A DNA stretch of 64,000 nucleotides from a virus: IMG/VR virus record IMGVR_UViG_3300042373_000871, positions 1 to 64,000 of that record; one strand, 5' to 3'. The notes below the pieces were generated by a model. The model saw only the letters and a list, made by a program, of their open reading frames with translations, did not search any database and was not told where the DNA came from. Positions 1 through 6,754 of this stretch are shown here, piece by piece; position 1 is the first letter of the stretch; each line of letters opens with the position of its first letter. A program made the position numbers and the translations under genes.

Positions 1-486
1 TTTGTTAAGTTTTTTTCTTAATTCAGGAATCATGTCTTCAATATCAAGATATTTCTTTTTATTATCCTTTTCTTTTTCTTCACCCTCTTTTACACAATTA
101 GGTACCATCTTACCATTTTTCTTTTTCCCACCGACTTCTTTATATCCTTTCCAACAAGCCTCTTCCATCTCTTTTTTAGTTGTTGAGAATAATGGAGCGG
201 AAAATCCGCCAGCAGAACCTGAACCCGTTGATTCATCAGTTTCAGTTTTTTTATTTTTTCCTTGACAATGAGCTTTTTGTGAGAAACCTTTAGGATTTTT
301 ACAATCTATACTGTCTTTATATTTTTTTGACCATTTCTCATCAATTTCATTTTCTTCACCTAATGAATTTTTAAAATCGTTAACCGCCATCATTCCTTCA
401 ATACCTTTACTATATACTCCGGCTTTACTCATTTCATCATCAACTTTATTTAATAAGTCGGCTGCCATACTTTCTTTAGTTTTCAT
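1..486 (-). CDS. Hypothetical phage protein, 3' end outside window
   Basis: Open reading frame read on the minus strand from an ATG at 486 down to base 1 without a stop, so 162 codons are visible and the C-terminus is missing. The protein is hydrophilic and lysine/glutamate-rich. It holds a Gly/Ser stretch around residues 85-90 and a motif CWKGYKEVGGKKKNGK followed by PNCV. I recall a CWKGY...PNC motif from uncharacterised proteins of T4-like aquatic phages, often encoded near structural genes. A second cysteine pair (DCKNPKGFSQKAHC) lies near the middle, so metal binding is possible. It lies 7 bases downstream of the spanin-like gene and is probably in the same operon. Function unknown; the reading frame itself is well supported by its length and composition. 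Confidence 0.75.
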   Translation of the reverse strand, partial: MKTKESMAADLLNKVDDEMSKAGVYSKGIEGMMAVNDFKNSLGEENEIDEKWSKKYKDSIDCKNPKGFSQKAHCQGKNKKTETDESTGSGSAGGFSAPLFSTTKKEMEEACWKGYKEVGGKKKNGKMVPNCVKEGEEKEKDNKKKYLDIEDMIPELRKKLNK

Positions 487-493
487 AATTATT

Positions 494-925
494 CTATTTT
501 GTTATAATAAGATAAGTTGATGCAAGAATTCCTGCGAAAGTACCAACTTTCCATAAGAAAGTTTTTGTTCTTTGTCCTTTTAATTCTTTATGTAAACTAT
601 TAGTTAATTCTTCAGAAACTTTTAATTGTTCGTCCTTTTTACCTAACATAAAGTTATTGTTCTTATCTTTTTCTTCAAGAAGAATTATGTGAGAATCTTT
701 TTCTTTTTCCCTTTCTTCAGTTTTAATAAGTTTTTCTTTAGTTAATTTTAACTCAACCTCACACCCATCACCTTTTAGAATATCCTTTATCGCTAATTTA
801 GCAACCGGAACTTTTAATCTAACTTTTGTAGTGTCACTACTAATTGTTGGTTTTGTTGTATCTGTTTGTGAAAAACTGCTCAAGCTCGTTAGCAGTAAGA
901 GTGTCAACACTATTAACTTTCTCAT
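494..925 (-). CDS. Exported coiled-coil protein with C-terminal membrane segment, spanin-like
   Basis: 143 residues. The N-terminus MRKLIVLTLLLLTSLSSFSQ is a clear export signal of flavobacterial style (ending SFSQ). Residues 55-115 are a charged Lys/Glu-rich coiled coil, and residues 122-141 form a hydrophobic C-terminal segment (WKVGTFAGILASTYLII). There is no lipobox cysteine at the end of the signal. The gene overlaps the upstream gene (840-1199) by 86 bases in another frame, and an amidase gene lies two genes upstream, so the context looks like lysis. By analogy with Rz/Rz1 it could be the outer partner of a spanin pair. Its signal-plus-C-terminal-anchor layout also resembles a unimolecular spanin, though without the lipid anchor. 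Assignment is by topology and context only. Confidence 0.6.
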   Translation of the reverse strand: MRKLIVLTLLLLTSLSSFSQTDTTKPTISSDTTKVRLKVPVAKLAIKDILKGDGCEVELKLTKEKLIKTEEREKEKDSHIILLEEKDKNNNFMLGKKDEQLKVSEELTNSLHKELKGQRTKTFLWKVGTFAGILASTYLIITK

Positions 926-1199
926 CTGTTTGTTTTTTAATTATTGTTATGTTATTATCTATGTGATGAATTTCTTTTGTAATTTTAACCACATTACCTT
1001 TTACTGAATCAATCTTAATATCAATTCCCTCATTAACCGCTTTAGCCGAATCAATCTCAGTTTGAATTGATTCTATCTTTTCTTTATATGATTTAACATC
1101 TGTTTTGATTCCATTGGTTGTAAATATGTTCCAAGCCGCCAATACAATAACGATGATTAATAATATATTTTGTTTGTTGTTTGTTACAATATCTTTCAT
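840..1199 (-). CDS. Inner-membrane coiled-coil protein, Rz/i-spanin-like
   Basis: 119 residues with an N-in membrane anchor at about residues 12-28 (ILLIIVIVLAAWNIF), then a TTNG turn and a long periplasmic coiled coil. This is the architecture of Rz-type inner-membrane spanins. The 3' part overlaps the next gene (494-925), which encodes an exported protein, by 86 bases out of frame; nested or overlapping frames are a hallmark of spanin gene pairs. The start codon shares a base with the stop of the upstream gene (TAATG), suggesting translational coupling. The membrane anchor plus TTNG turn recurs in the gene at 3197-3469. Spanins disrupt the outer membrane of Gram-negative hosts after the endolysin acts. 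No sequence family was recognised. Confidence 0.6.
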   Translation of the reverse strand: MKDIVTNNKQNILLIIVIVLAAWNIFTTNGIKTDVKSYKEKIESIQTEIDSAKAVNEGIDIKIDSVKGNVVKITKEIHHIDNNITIIKKQTDEKVNSVDTLTANELEQFFTNRYNKTNN

Positions 1200-1801
1200 T
1201 ACTCTTCAGTATTACTTGTTTGTTTTCTTGACGCTAAAACTTTTGCCCATTTTGATTTAAATTTTTCATAGAAAACTTTTAATTTATTAATCATTTCTAA
1301 AAACTCATCATCAGTTTTTAACATCTCACCGTTTATGTAAACACCATTTTCTTCACCAATTGTAAAAAAGAAATCTAAATCAAAATCAATAATTCTACCT
1401 GACCACTCCACATTATTTGGATATACGTTTAATTTATTGAAATCTACTAAATCTGAAACTTGTTCAACAAATTCATTCATTGTTTCTTGGAAAGCGATTT
1501 TTTCATCTGTAGTTAAATCTAAATCATTATTATCTTTACCGTGTAATACAATAATACCTCCAACAACTCGATATCCTTGTGATTTATCTTCTTGATTATT
1601 TGTGTCGTCTTCAATCTTATCCTCAACGTCTTTTGCAACGTTTAGTTTTGAAATAACATCATTATCAGACAAACCTACTTGTTCGTTAATAATACCGTGT
1701 TTTTGTCGAATACGATTAATATCCTCATTAATTGTACTATTTGATAACATCTTTCTAGATGCCTCAACTAATCTTTTTATTTCATCATGTGAATTGCTCA
1801 T
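1199..1801 (-). CDS. Acidic hypothetical protein
   Basis: 200 residues, not recognised. The N-terminal third is rich in Asp, Asn and Glu and likely flexible (DDTNNQEDKSQ near residues 66-76). The remainder looks folded, with an alternating hydrophobic core (RVVGGIIVLHG, then a helical stretch near residues 100-120) and an aromatic strand DFDLDFFFTIG. The C-terminus is a basic helix. There is no signal peptide or membrane segment. It overlaps the amidase upstream by 17 bases and is coupled by TAATG to the spanin-like gene downstream, so it is co-expressed with the lysis genes. Position and acidity would fit a regulator of lysis or a small virion protein, but this is guesswork. Confidence 0.7.
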   Translation of the reverse strand: MSNSHDEIKRLVEASRKMLSNSTINEDINRIRQKHGIINEQVGLSDNDVISKLNVAKDVEDKIEDDTNNQEDKSQGYRVVGGIIVLHGKDNNDLDLTTDEKIAFQETMNEFVEQVSDLVDFNKLNVYPNNVEWSGRIIDFDLDFFFTIGEENGVYINGEMLKTDDEFLEMINKLKVFYEKFKSKWAKVLASRKQTSNTEE

Positions 1802-2384
1802 GCTCTATTTTTTTTAAAAATTCTTCAAAATTAAATGCCGGGCTAACATCTGTATAATCAGTGTCAAAGTTACTTTTACTAACTATCCCGTCATATTTTT
1901 CTATACCATTTATTTTTGTATTATGCCCAATTACTTGGTTTTTAATTTTTATTTCTTTTAGTAACTTACTACACAAAATAGAAGTGTTTTCAACTTGAAT
2001 GGATGTGTAAGGTTGCCAAAAATAATAATCTCTCCATTTTTTTTCAAACACATTACCTTTATAAATATCACCAATCCAGTTAACGTAATGATTACTTAGC
2101 GGTTCTTTTTCTAACCACCCTAAATTTTCCAAACAAACGATGATAGAATTTCTATTTATGTTTGCTGAAGTAAAATAATTTGAATGCTCATTATTACCTA
2201 ATAATTGAAGTATTTGTCCATCTCGAGTAACGATGTAATTAGGTATTCGTTTAAATTTACCATTAAATCTGAGTTTTAATGATTGTAAATAATCCCCAAC
2301 ACTTCTTGAAGAGTGTGTGAGGATTATTTGATTTTTTTTCTTTTGTTTCCCACATGGTTTAAAACCATCTATTATGTCTATCAT
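1785..2384 (-). CDS. N-acetylmuramoyl-L-alanine amidase (endolysin)
   Basis: 199 residues of the Amidase_2/PGRP type, which cleaves the bond between muramic acid and the stem peptide. The family pattern is visible: a hydrophobic strand leading to the first zinc histidine (ILTHSSRS, H24), the substrate-strand NYIVTRDGQILQLLG at 49-63, the IIVCLENLGWL strand at 81-91, and the second zinc histidine in VIGHNTK (H154). The third ligand is not obvious in the following KYDGIVSKSNFDTD segment. There is no signal peptide, so release would need a holin or another membrane protein; the two membrane proteins immediately upstream (2416-3469) are candidates. Neighbouring spanin-like genes support an endolysin role. 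Confidence 0.8.
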   Translation of the reverse strand: MIDIIDGFKPCGKQKKKNQIILTHSSRSVGDYLQSLKLRFNGKFKRIPNYIVTRDGQILQLLGNNEHSNYFTSANINRNSIIVCLENLGWLEKEPLSNHYVNWIGDIYKGNVFEKKWRDYYFWQPYTSIQVENTSILCSKLLKEIKIKNQVIGHNTKINGIEKYDGIVSKSNFDTDYTDVSPAFNFEEFLKKIEHEQFT

Positions 2385-2415
2385 AACCCATAACTTTCAA
2401 GTTTATTTAATTATG

Positions 2416-3204
2416 TTAGGTATTTTTTACATAACTTAATCTAACAAGACCATCATTAGTTGTTGTTGTAGTTGTCGAATCCGCGTAATTAACATTCATT
2501 GGTTGTTGATTGGTTACTATAATTTCTTTAACAACCTCAACGGGTACTTCAACAATCTTCTCAACCTCAACTATTTTTTCAACTTCCTTAATTACTTCTA
2601 CCGGAACTTCAATTTCTTTGATTACCTCAACTATTTTTTCAACTTCCTTTATAACTTCTACCGGGACTTCAACAATTTTTTCAACTTCCTTAATGACTTC
2701 AACCTCAATGGTTTTAATTTCGTCGTCACTTTCTTTGGTTAATTCGTCATATTTTACAAAAAAGTGTAATGATGTCAATGAAATGATTGGAAGTAACCCT
2801 CCACCTAAAAACGCTAACCATCTTTTTTGAGATACAACGTCATTGATATCAGAACCTAACATTTCCCAAACAGGTGAAGTTAGTTCAACCCAAGATTTAA
2901 ATAAATCCCCGTTAACATCAATTTCTTTAAATGAAAAGAAGATATTACCAATCATTTGTATAAAGGTTACTAATCCGAACATAAACCATACACCACCTTT
3001 AATTCTGTTTGTTGCAGCAACCAATGCGGTCATAGCACCAACTTCAATAGCTATTGATAAGTATATAGCCCAACTAATTGGATTTGTTAAATCATACCAA
3101 GACACAACGTGAGATATTGAGATACCCGCAACTAAAAGTATCGGGATTAAGAACATTGCTCTTACCGGATGTTCTTTAACCCAACTTATTATTGACTTAA
3201 TCAT
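2416..3204 (-). CDS. Four-helix membrane protein with Val/Glu/Lys repeat tail
   Basis: 262 residues in two halves. The first about 150 residues hold four predicted membrane helices (roughly 13-33, 42-62, 72-92, 128-148). The C-terminal half is a charged repetitive tail built from units such as VEVPVEVIKEVEKI, ending in a short Thr-rich tail. The same repeat vocabulary is used by the unrelated protein at 10968-11591. The gene overlaps the small membrane protein upstream by 8 bases and precedes the amidase. Position before an endolysin would suit a holin-like or signal-sensing membrane protein, but four helices and a long tail are not typical of a simple holin. No family recognised. Confidence 0.7.
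   Translation of the reverse strand: MIKSIISWVKEHPVRAMFLIPILLVAGISISHVVSWYDLTNPISWAIYLSIAIEVGAMTALVAATNRIKGGVWFMFGLVTFIQMIGNIFFSFKEIDVNGDLFKSWVELTSPVWEMLGSDINDVVSQKRWLAFLGGGLLPIISLTSLHFFVKYDELTKESDDEIKTIEVEVIKEVEKIVEVPVEVIKEVEKIVEVIKEIEVPVEVIKEVEKIVEVEKIVEVPVEVVKEIIVTNQQPMNVNYADSTTTTTTNDGLVRLSYVKNT
2515..2710 (-). repeat. Val-Glu-Val-Pro/Ile-Lys-Glu-Val coding repeat
   Basis: Degenerate in-frame repeat inside the membrane protein gene. Units of about 8 to 15 residues such as VEVPVEVIKEVEKIVEV recur with mostly synonymous variation. It is read on the minus strand; the opposite strand gives long spurious open frames. Confidence 0.85.
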
Positions 3205-3469
3205 TTGTGATTTTAGTTATCTCTTTATCAATCTCTGATTGTCTGTTAACATCCATAATTTTTCTATCCGTCGCTTGAATCATTCTTTTTTCAGATTTTA
3301 ATCCTTCAATTTTGATTTCTTTAGTTATTTTAACTTCTAAAGTATCAACTTTTTTTGTCACTTTATCTACTCTACCATTAGTGGTACAAGTTTTAAAGAA
3401 CACGATAATAATTAAGAAAAACATAATTCTGTTTCCCCATACATCAATAAAATTTAATATTGCTTTCAT
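3197..3469 (-). CDS. Small membrane-anchored coiled-coil protein
   Basis: 90 residues. A membrane segment at about residues 13-27 (NRIMFFLIIIVFFKTC) is followed by TTNG and a charged coiled coil. The layout and the TTNG turn right after the membrane segment match the protein at 840-1199, so the two may be paralogues, with the spanin-like one carrying a different C-terminus. It is the first gene after the sigma-factor terminator and overlaps the next gene by 8 bases. A second inner-membrane spanin-like or holin-associated role is possible; no family recognised. Confidence 0.65.
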   Translation of the reverse strand: MKAILNFIDVWGNRIMFFLIIIVFFKTCTTNGRVDKVTKKVDTLEVKITKEIKIEGLKSEKRMIQATDRKIMDVNRQSEIDKEITKITND

Positions 3470-3502
3470 AATTTTTGTATTAGTTTTATCATAAAAGTAA
3501 AA

Positions 3503-3530
3503 AACCTTCTATTATAATAAATAGAAGGTT
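3503..3530 (-). terminator. Rho-independent terminator after sigma-factor gene
   Basis: Perfect 11-bp stem (AACCTTCTATT at 3503-3513 pairing with 3520-3530) with a 6-base loop, followed on the minus strand by a T-rich run. It lies 9 bases beyond the stop of the sigma gene and closes the 7337-3540 block. Confidence 0.85.
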
Positions 3531-3539
3531 CTAACATTT

Positions 3540-4340
3540 TTACATATAATCAAACAATACCGAGCAGTCATTCCTTAATTTTCTTAAGGCCTTTTCCTTT
3601 ATTTGTCTAACCCGTTCTTTAGTCAGATTAAAATCACCACCAATATCTTCGAGGGTTCTCTGTGTTCCGGTTAACCCGAAATAGTCCTCAACAATAACTT
3701 TTTCACGTTCATCTAAAACATTTAATAAAGAGATTAATTTTGCTTTTAATAAATCTTTACCATTAAATGCTTCATCAGGCATATCAGCACCTTCATTTTT
3801 AATAATATCAACAAGAGTATCACCATCTTCATTGATATTCATATCTAAATCAATCATTGAAGGTAGATTTTGGAACTTATCATCTAACTTACCACCATTA
3901 GATTCAATTTCTTTTTTAGCTCTATGTAAATCCTGTACCACATTAACTGGTAGTCGGATTGTACGGGCGTTGTCATTCAACGATTGGAGGATTGATTGTT
4001 TAACCCACCACACCGCATAGGAAATAAAACGTAAATTCTTGGACCAATCAAAATTGTTGATGGCTTTCATTAAACCTAAATTACCTTCGGCAATTAAATC
4101 AGGGAAATCCAATCCTTGATTTTGATATTGTTTTGCCACCGTAATAACAAAACGTAAATTACCTTCTAATAATTCTTTATTAATCGCCTTAATCTCATTC
4201 TCTGTTAGAGTACCCGAGGTAATCAATTTAGATAACTCACGTTCTCTTTCAGGGGTCATCACTTTAATCTTACGAATATCTTTTAGATATAATTGAATCT
4301 CTTCTTGATTAATTGGAATACCGGAATTTTTTTCTTTCAT
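3540..4340 (-). CDS. RpoD-like sigma-70 family RNA polymerase sigma factor
   Basis: 266 residues resembling the compact primary sigma factor of Bacteroidota. Region 1.2 is at about 11-40 (YLKDIRKI...PERERELS). Region 2 is at about 57-135, with core-binding and DNA-melting motifs LIAEGNLGLMKA, FDWSKNLRFISYAVWWVKQSI and TIRLPVNVV. Region 4 is at 205-258, ending with the helix-turn-helix RTLEDIGGDFNLTKERVRQI. Region 3 is shortened and diverged: the canonical region 3.0/3.1 helices are largely absent between about 136 and 165. T4-like phages normally use a very divergent late sigma (gp55), so a near-complete RpoD-type protein is unusual. It probably directs host RNA polymerase to phage promoters. 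It starts one base after the stop of the gene at 4342 and is followed by a terminator. Confidence 0.93.
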   Translation of the reverse strand: MKEKNSGIPINQEEIQLYLKDIRKIKVMTPERERELSKLITSGTLTENEIKAINKELLEGNLRFVITVAKQYQNQGLDFPDLIAEGNLGLMKAINNFDWSKNLRFISYAVWWVKQSILQSLNDNARTIRLPVNVVQDLHRAKKEIESNGGKLDDKFQNLPSMIDLDMNINEDGDTLVDIIKNEGADMPDEAFNGKDLLKAKLISLLNVLDEREKVIVEDYFGLTGTQRTLEDIGGDFNLTKERVRQIKEKALRKLRNDCSVLFDYM

Positions 4341-4341
4341 A

Positions 4342-4917
4342 TTAATTTGAGTATTTGTTTAAATATATTAATTCTTTTTCAGTTAGTGAATTTAATCCTT
4401 TTTCTTTAATCTTTTCTAATAATTCATCTAAAGATGGACTACGTTGTTTGTTTTTAATTTCATCAATGTCAGACCATTCATCTTCATCATATTCAAAATC
4501 AAAATTTTCAATGTTTAAATTAAAAGTATCTCGGATTTTGTCTTGTATCATTTTTCGCACCTCAAATTCATTTGGTTCTGAATTGTTAGATTTTCCTGAC
4601 ATAAAGTCACTAATACCATCATTAAAAAGATGTTTAGATATTTTTTCAGGTAATCCATATGACAATTTGTCAGATGTGTAAGGTAATAAAACATACATAA
4701 TATCGCCAACACCTAAAACCATATCAACATAATCTTTTACATCCTCATAGGAATCTAATGTTGAGATTGTGAACACAGATGACTCCGGTCCGAAATAAAA
4801 GTTAAGATTGGGTGTGTCGGAAATAACACATAATTCTTCCGCGATTTGTTCTGTAAATTCTTTTGGGTTGTCATTTTTTGCAAAGACAAATAAAATGTAT
4901 TTGGTTAAACCATCCAT
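4342..4917 (-). CDS. Hypothetical protein with Bacteroidota-type C-terminal motif
   Basis: 191 residues. The N-terminal part looks like an alpha/beta domain (KYILFVFAKND, NLNFYFGPESSVFTIST, DIMYVLLPYTSDKLSYGLP). A linker rich in Asp/Glu follows. The last 30 residues (PSLDELLEKIKEKGLNSLTE and onward) resemble a short motif at the C-terminus of some Bacteroidota membrane proteins, which I associate with DUF6576; this is from memory and needs a profile search. The gene ends one base before the sigma gene start and has its own promoter-like sequence upstream (4948-4978). A role linked to the sigma factor, such as an anti-sigma or co-regulator, is suggested only by position. Confidence 0.65.
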   Translation of the reverse strand: MDGLTKYILFVFAKNDNPKEFTEQIAEELCVISDTPNLNFYFGPESSVFTISTLDSYEDVKDYVDMVLGVGDIMYVLLPYTSDKLSYGLPEKISKHLFNDGISDFMSGKSNNSEPNEFEVRKMIQDKIRDTFNLNIENFDFEYDEDEWSDIDEIKNKQRSPSLDELLEKIKEKGLNSLTEKELIYLNKYSN

Positions 4918-4947
4918 ACGTTATACGTTTAAATTTAAATTATGTTA

Positions 4948-4978
4948 CAAAAGTACTAAACTCTTTTGGAATAACCAA
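4948..4978 (-). promoter_or_regulatory. Bacteroidota-type promoter for the sigma-factor pair
   Basis: On the minus strand, TTG (4978-4976), a 20-base spacer, then TACTTTTG (4955-4948), which fits the flavobacterial consensus TTG-N17-23-TAnnTTTG. It lies about 30 bases before the start of the gene at 4342-4917, inside the end of the preceding gene, and could drive that gene plus the sigma factor. Confidence 0.5.
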
Positions 4979-5483
4979 CTATTTGGTAAAAATCTTTTTT
5001 CCCTTCACAATATTCTTTAACCATTTCAAGTAACCCTTTGAACATAAACGCCCCGGTTGTTTGTTTTTCACAAATTGAAAATAACTCAATAAATGCCGTC
5101 AAAGTAGAAATACTGTAGTACCCACAACCATTTAACTCATTATACCTTAAATCCATAACATAATTATGTCTTAATTCATAAGTATCTCTTTCTTCAACAC
5201 AATTAAATGGTTCAGAGTTTTCATAAATCAAAATCAAATTATTAACATAAGATAATAATAATTCTTTATTGTGTTCAGCCTTAACCAATAAATCAACAAT
5301 CCAATGTGTATGTGATGGAGTTCTCAATCTTTTACCCTCTTCCTTATATTTCACAATAAAGTCAAGTTCCGGATTCTCACCCCTTACACCCTGATAGATA
5401 GCTATGGAGGTTCTATCGTCAGTAGTCCAATAAAGGAGAGGAGAATGAACCTCCCCCTTTCTTTTATAGTTTAATTGTTTCAT
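4956..5483 (-). CDS. Hypothetical protein next to DNA methyltransferase
   Basis: 175 residues, not recognised. No signal peptide or membrane helix. The protein starts with a basic segment, has a histidine-containing stretch PSHTHWIVDLL near 76-86 and a central acidic region (NSEPFNCVEERDTYELRHNY), and ends in helices with several cysteines. The start codon lies 2 bases after the methyltransferase stop, so the two are almost certainly co-translated. Possible roles are a third component of the restriction-modification-like cassette or an unrelated cargo gene. I see no catalytic nuclease motif I would trust. Confidence 0.65.
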   Translation of the reverse strand: MKQLNYKRKGEVHSPLLYWTTDDRTSIAIYQGVRGENPELDFIVKYKEEGKRLRTPSHTHWIVDLLVKAEHNKELLLSYVNNLILIYENSEPFNCVEERDTYELRHNYVMDLRYNELNGCGYYSISTLTAFIELFSICEKQTTGAFMFKGLLEMVKEYCEGKKDFYQIVGYSKRV

Positions 5484-5485
5484 TT

Positions 5486-6754
5486 TTAATTATCTAAATT
5501 TGTAAATGGTAAACTAGATAAAACTGAAGGAGTAATTGAAACTTTATTATTTGAACACATATTATTTTCTTTCATAATATTTCTAAACTCATTTGAGTTT
5601 AAAAAATTCACCGCGTTATCTAAATTTATATCAATATTATCTTTTAAAAATAAACCTATAATACCACCACCAAAAAATTCATTAACATTTCCTACCCAAA
5701 AAATATGAGTATCTCTAGTTTTCATAATACCATAAATTCTTTTTTTATTCGATTTCATTAAATTAAAATTACGGAGAGCACCATATTTCCACCAATTTTT
5801 TTCAGTAAAATTACTAATTTTTCTTTTAATTAATTTTTCTTTATGAGGTGTAAGATAATTTTTTACTTCTTCAGATAATTCACCAAAAACATCATAATTA
5901 TCCACAAAAAGATAATTAGAAACTTCCTTATTTGTACCAATGATTTGAATTATTGAATTATCCGGTAAATCAATATTATTATTTAGTTTAAATATTTTTT
6001 CCGCTCCGGTAACTAAACCAACTTTAACATCAAAAAAATCAGAAATTGTATTTCCTGTTCGGATTTCATTACAAAAAGAAATAGTATTATTATATACTAC
6101 TTTTTTATTTACAAATTTATCTAAACTATAATCATCCAATGTTTCATAATATTTAAAATCACCACTATAATTTTTAACATACCTAAAAATACATAAGGCA
6201 GGTACATCAGCATCATCAAATAATTTTTCTTCACCGCAATCAATGAAATGTGAAAAATTACCATTGTCTTTTAAAAATTCTCTCACAAATTTAGAACTCA
6301 CATTATATAACCATTCTTTCGGAACAATAAATATTAACTCCCCTCCATCAGATAATAAATTAACACAATACTTAATAAAAAAATAATATAAATTTCCATT
6401 ACCAGGAATTTTTTCCGGTAACAAATCAATAGTGTCTTGTTCAACATTTTTTAGTTTAACAAAAGGTGGGTTACCAACGATTGAATCAAATGTTCCACAA
6501 GTTTTTATAAAATTAAAAAAATTATCAACACTTATTTCAGATTTACATACTTTAGAATTAACCTTATCAACATCTAACTCCACTGATAAGACATTTCTAT
6601 TTAATTTTTTTTCAATCTCTAAAACAATATGACCCTCACCCGCAGATGGTTCCAATACACTACCATCATTTTTTATTAAACTAATTAACACATTTAAAAC
6701 TCTATTTTTTGTTGTGAAAAATTGTCCCCTACTTTTTTTTAAATTATTAACCAT
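5486..6754 (-). CDS. N6-adenine DNA methyltransferase (type II, gamma-like)
   Basis: 422 residues. Motif X is GQFFTT at 10-15, the S-adenosylmethionine motif I is VLEPSAGEGHIV at 33-44, and catalytic motif IV is NPPFVK at 95-100. This order (X-I-IV at the N-terminus, long C-terminal target-recognition region) is typical of gamma-class N6-adenine methyltransferases such as those of Eco57I/HincII-like systems. The C-terminal about 200 residues, including NWWKYGALRN and FFGGGIIGLFL, resemble a TaqI-type recognition domain. The gene starts inside the end of the upstream gene (8-base overlap), suggesting a restriction-modification pair. The whole cassette is more AT-rich than its neighbours, consistent with recent acquisition. 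The enzyme would methylate phage DNA and protect it from host or self-encoded restriction. Confidence 0.9.
   Translation of the reverse strand: MVNNLKKSRGQFFTTKNRVLNVLISLIKNDGSVLEPSAGEGHIVLEIEKKLNRNVLSVELDVDKVNSKVCKSEISVDNFFNFIKTCGTFDSIVGNPPFVKLKNVEQDTIDLLPEKIPGNGNLYYFFIKYCVNLLSDGGELIFIVPKEWLYNVSSKFVREFLKDNGNFSHFIDCGEEKLFDDADVPALCIFRYVKNYSGDFKYYETLDDYSLDKFVNKKVVYNNTISFCNEIRTGNTISDFFDVKVGLVTGAEKIFKLNNNIDLPDNSIIQIIGTNKEVSNYLFVDNYDVFGELSEEVKNYLTPHKEKLIKRKISNFTEKNWWKYGALRNFNLMKSNKKRIYGIMKTRDTHIFWVGNVNEFFGGGIIGLFLKDNIDINLDNAVNFLNSNEFRNIMKENNMCSNNKVSITPSVLSSLPFTNLDN

Noticed and set aside
2-265. Plus-strand open frame rich in Phe/Ser/Pro
   Set aside because: It is antisense to the open minus-strand gene at 1-486, which has far more natural composition and a clear start.
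2503-2830. Two overlapping plus-strand frames (Asn/Phe/Tyr-rich and Thr/Ser-rich)
   Set aside because: They are mirror reading of the Val/Glu/Lys repeat coding region on the minus strand; the low complexity comes from the repeat.
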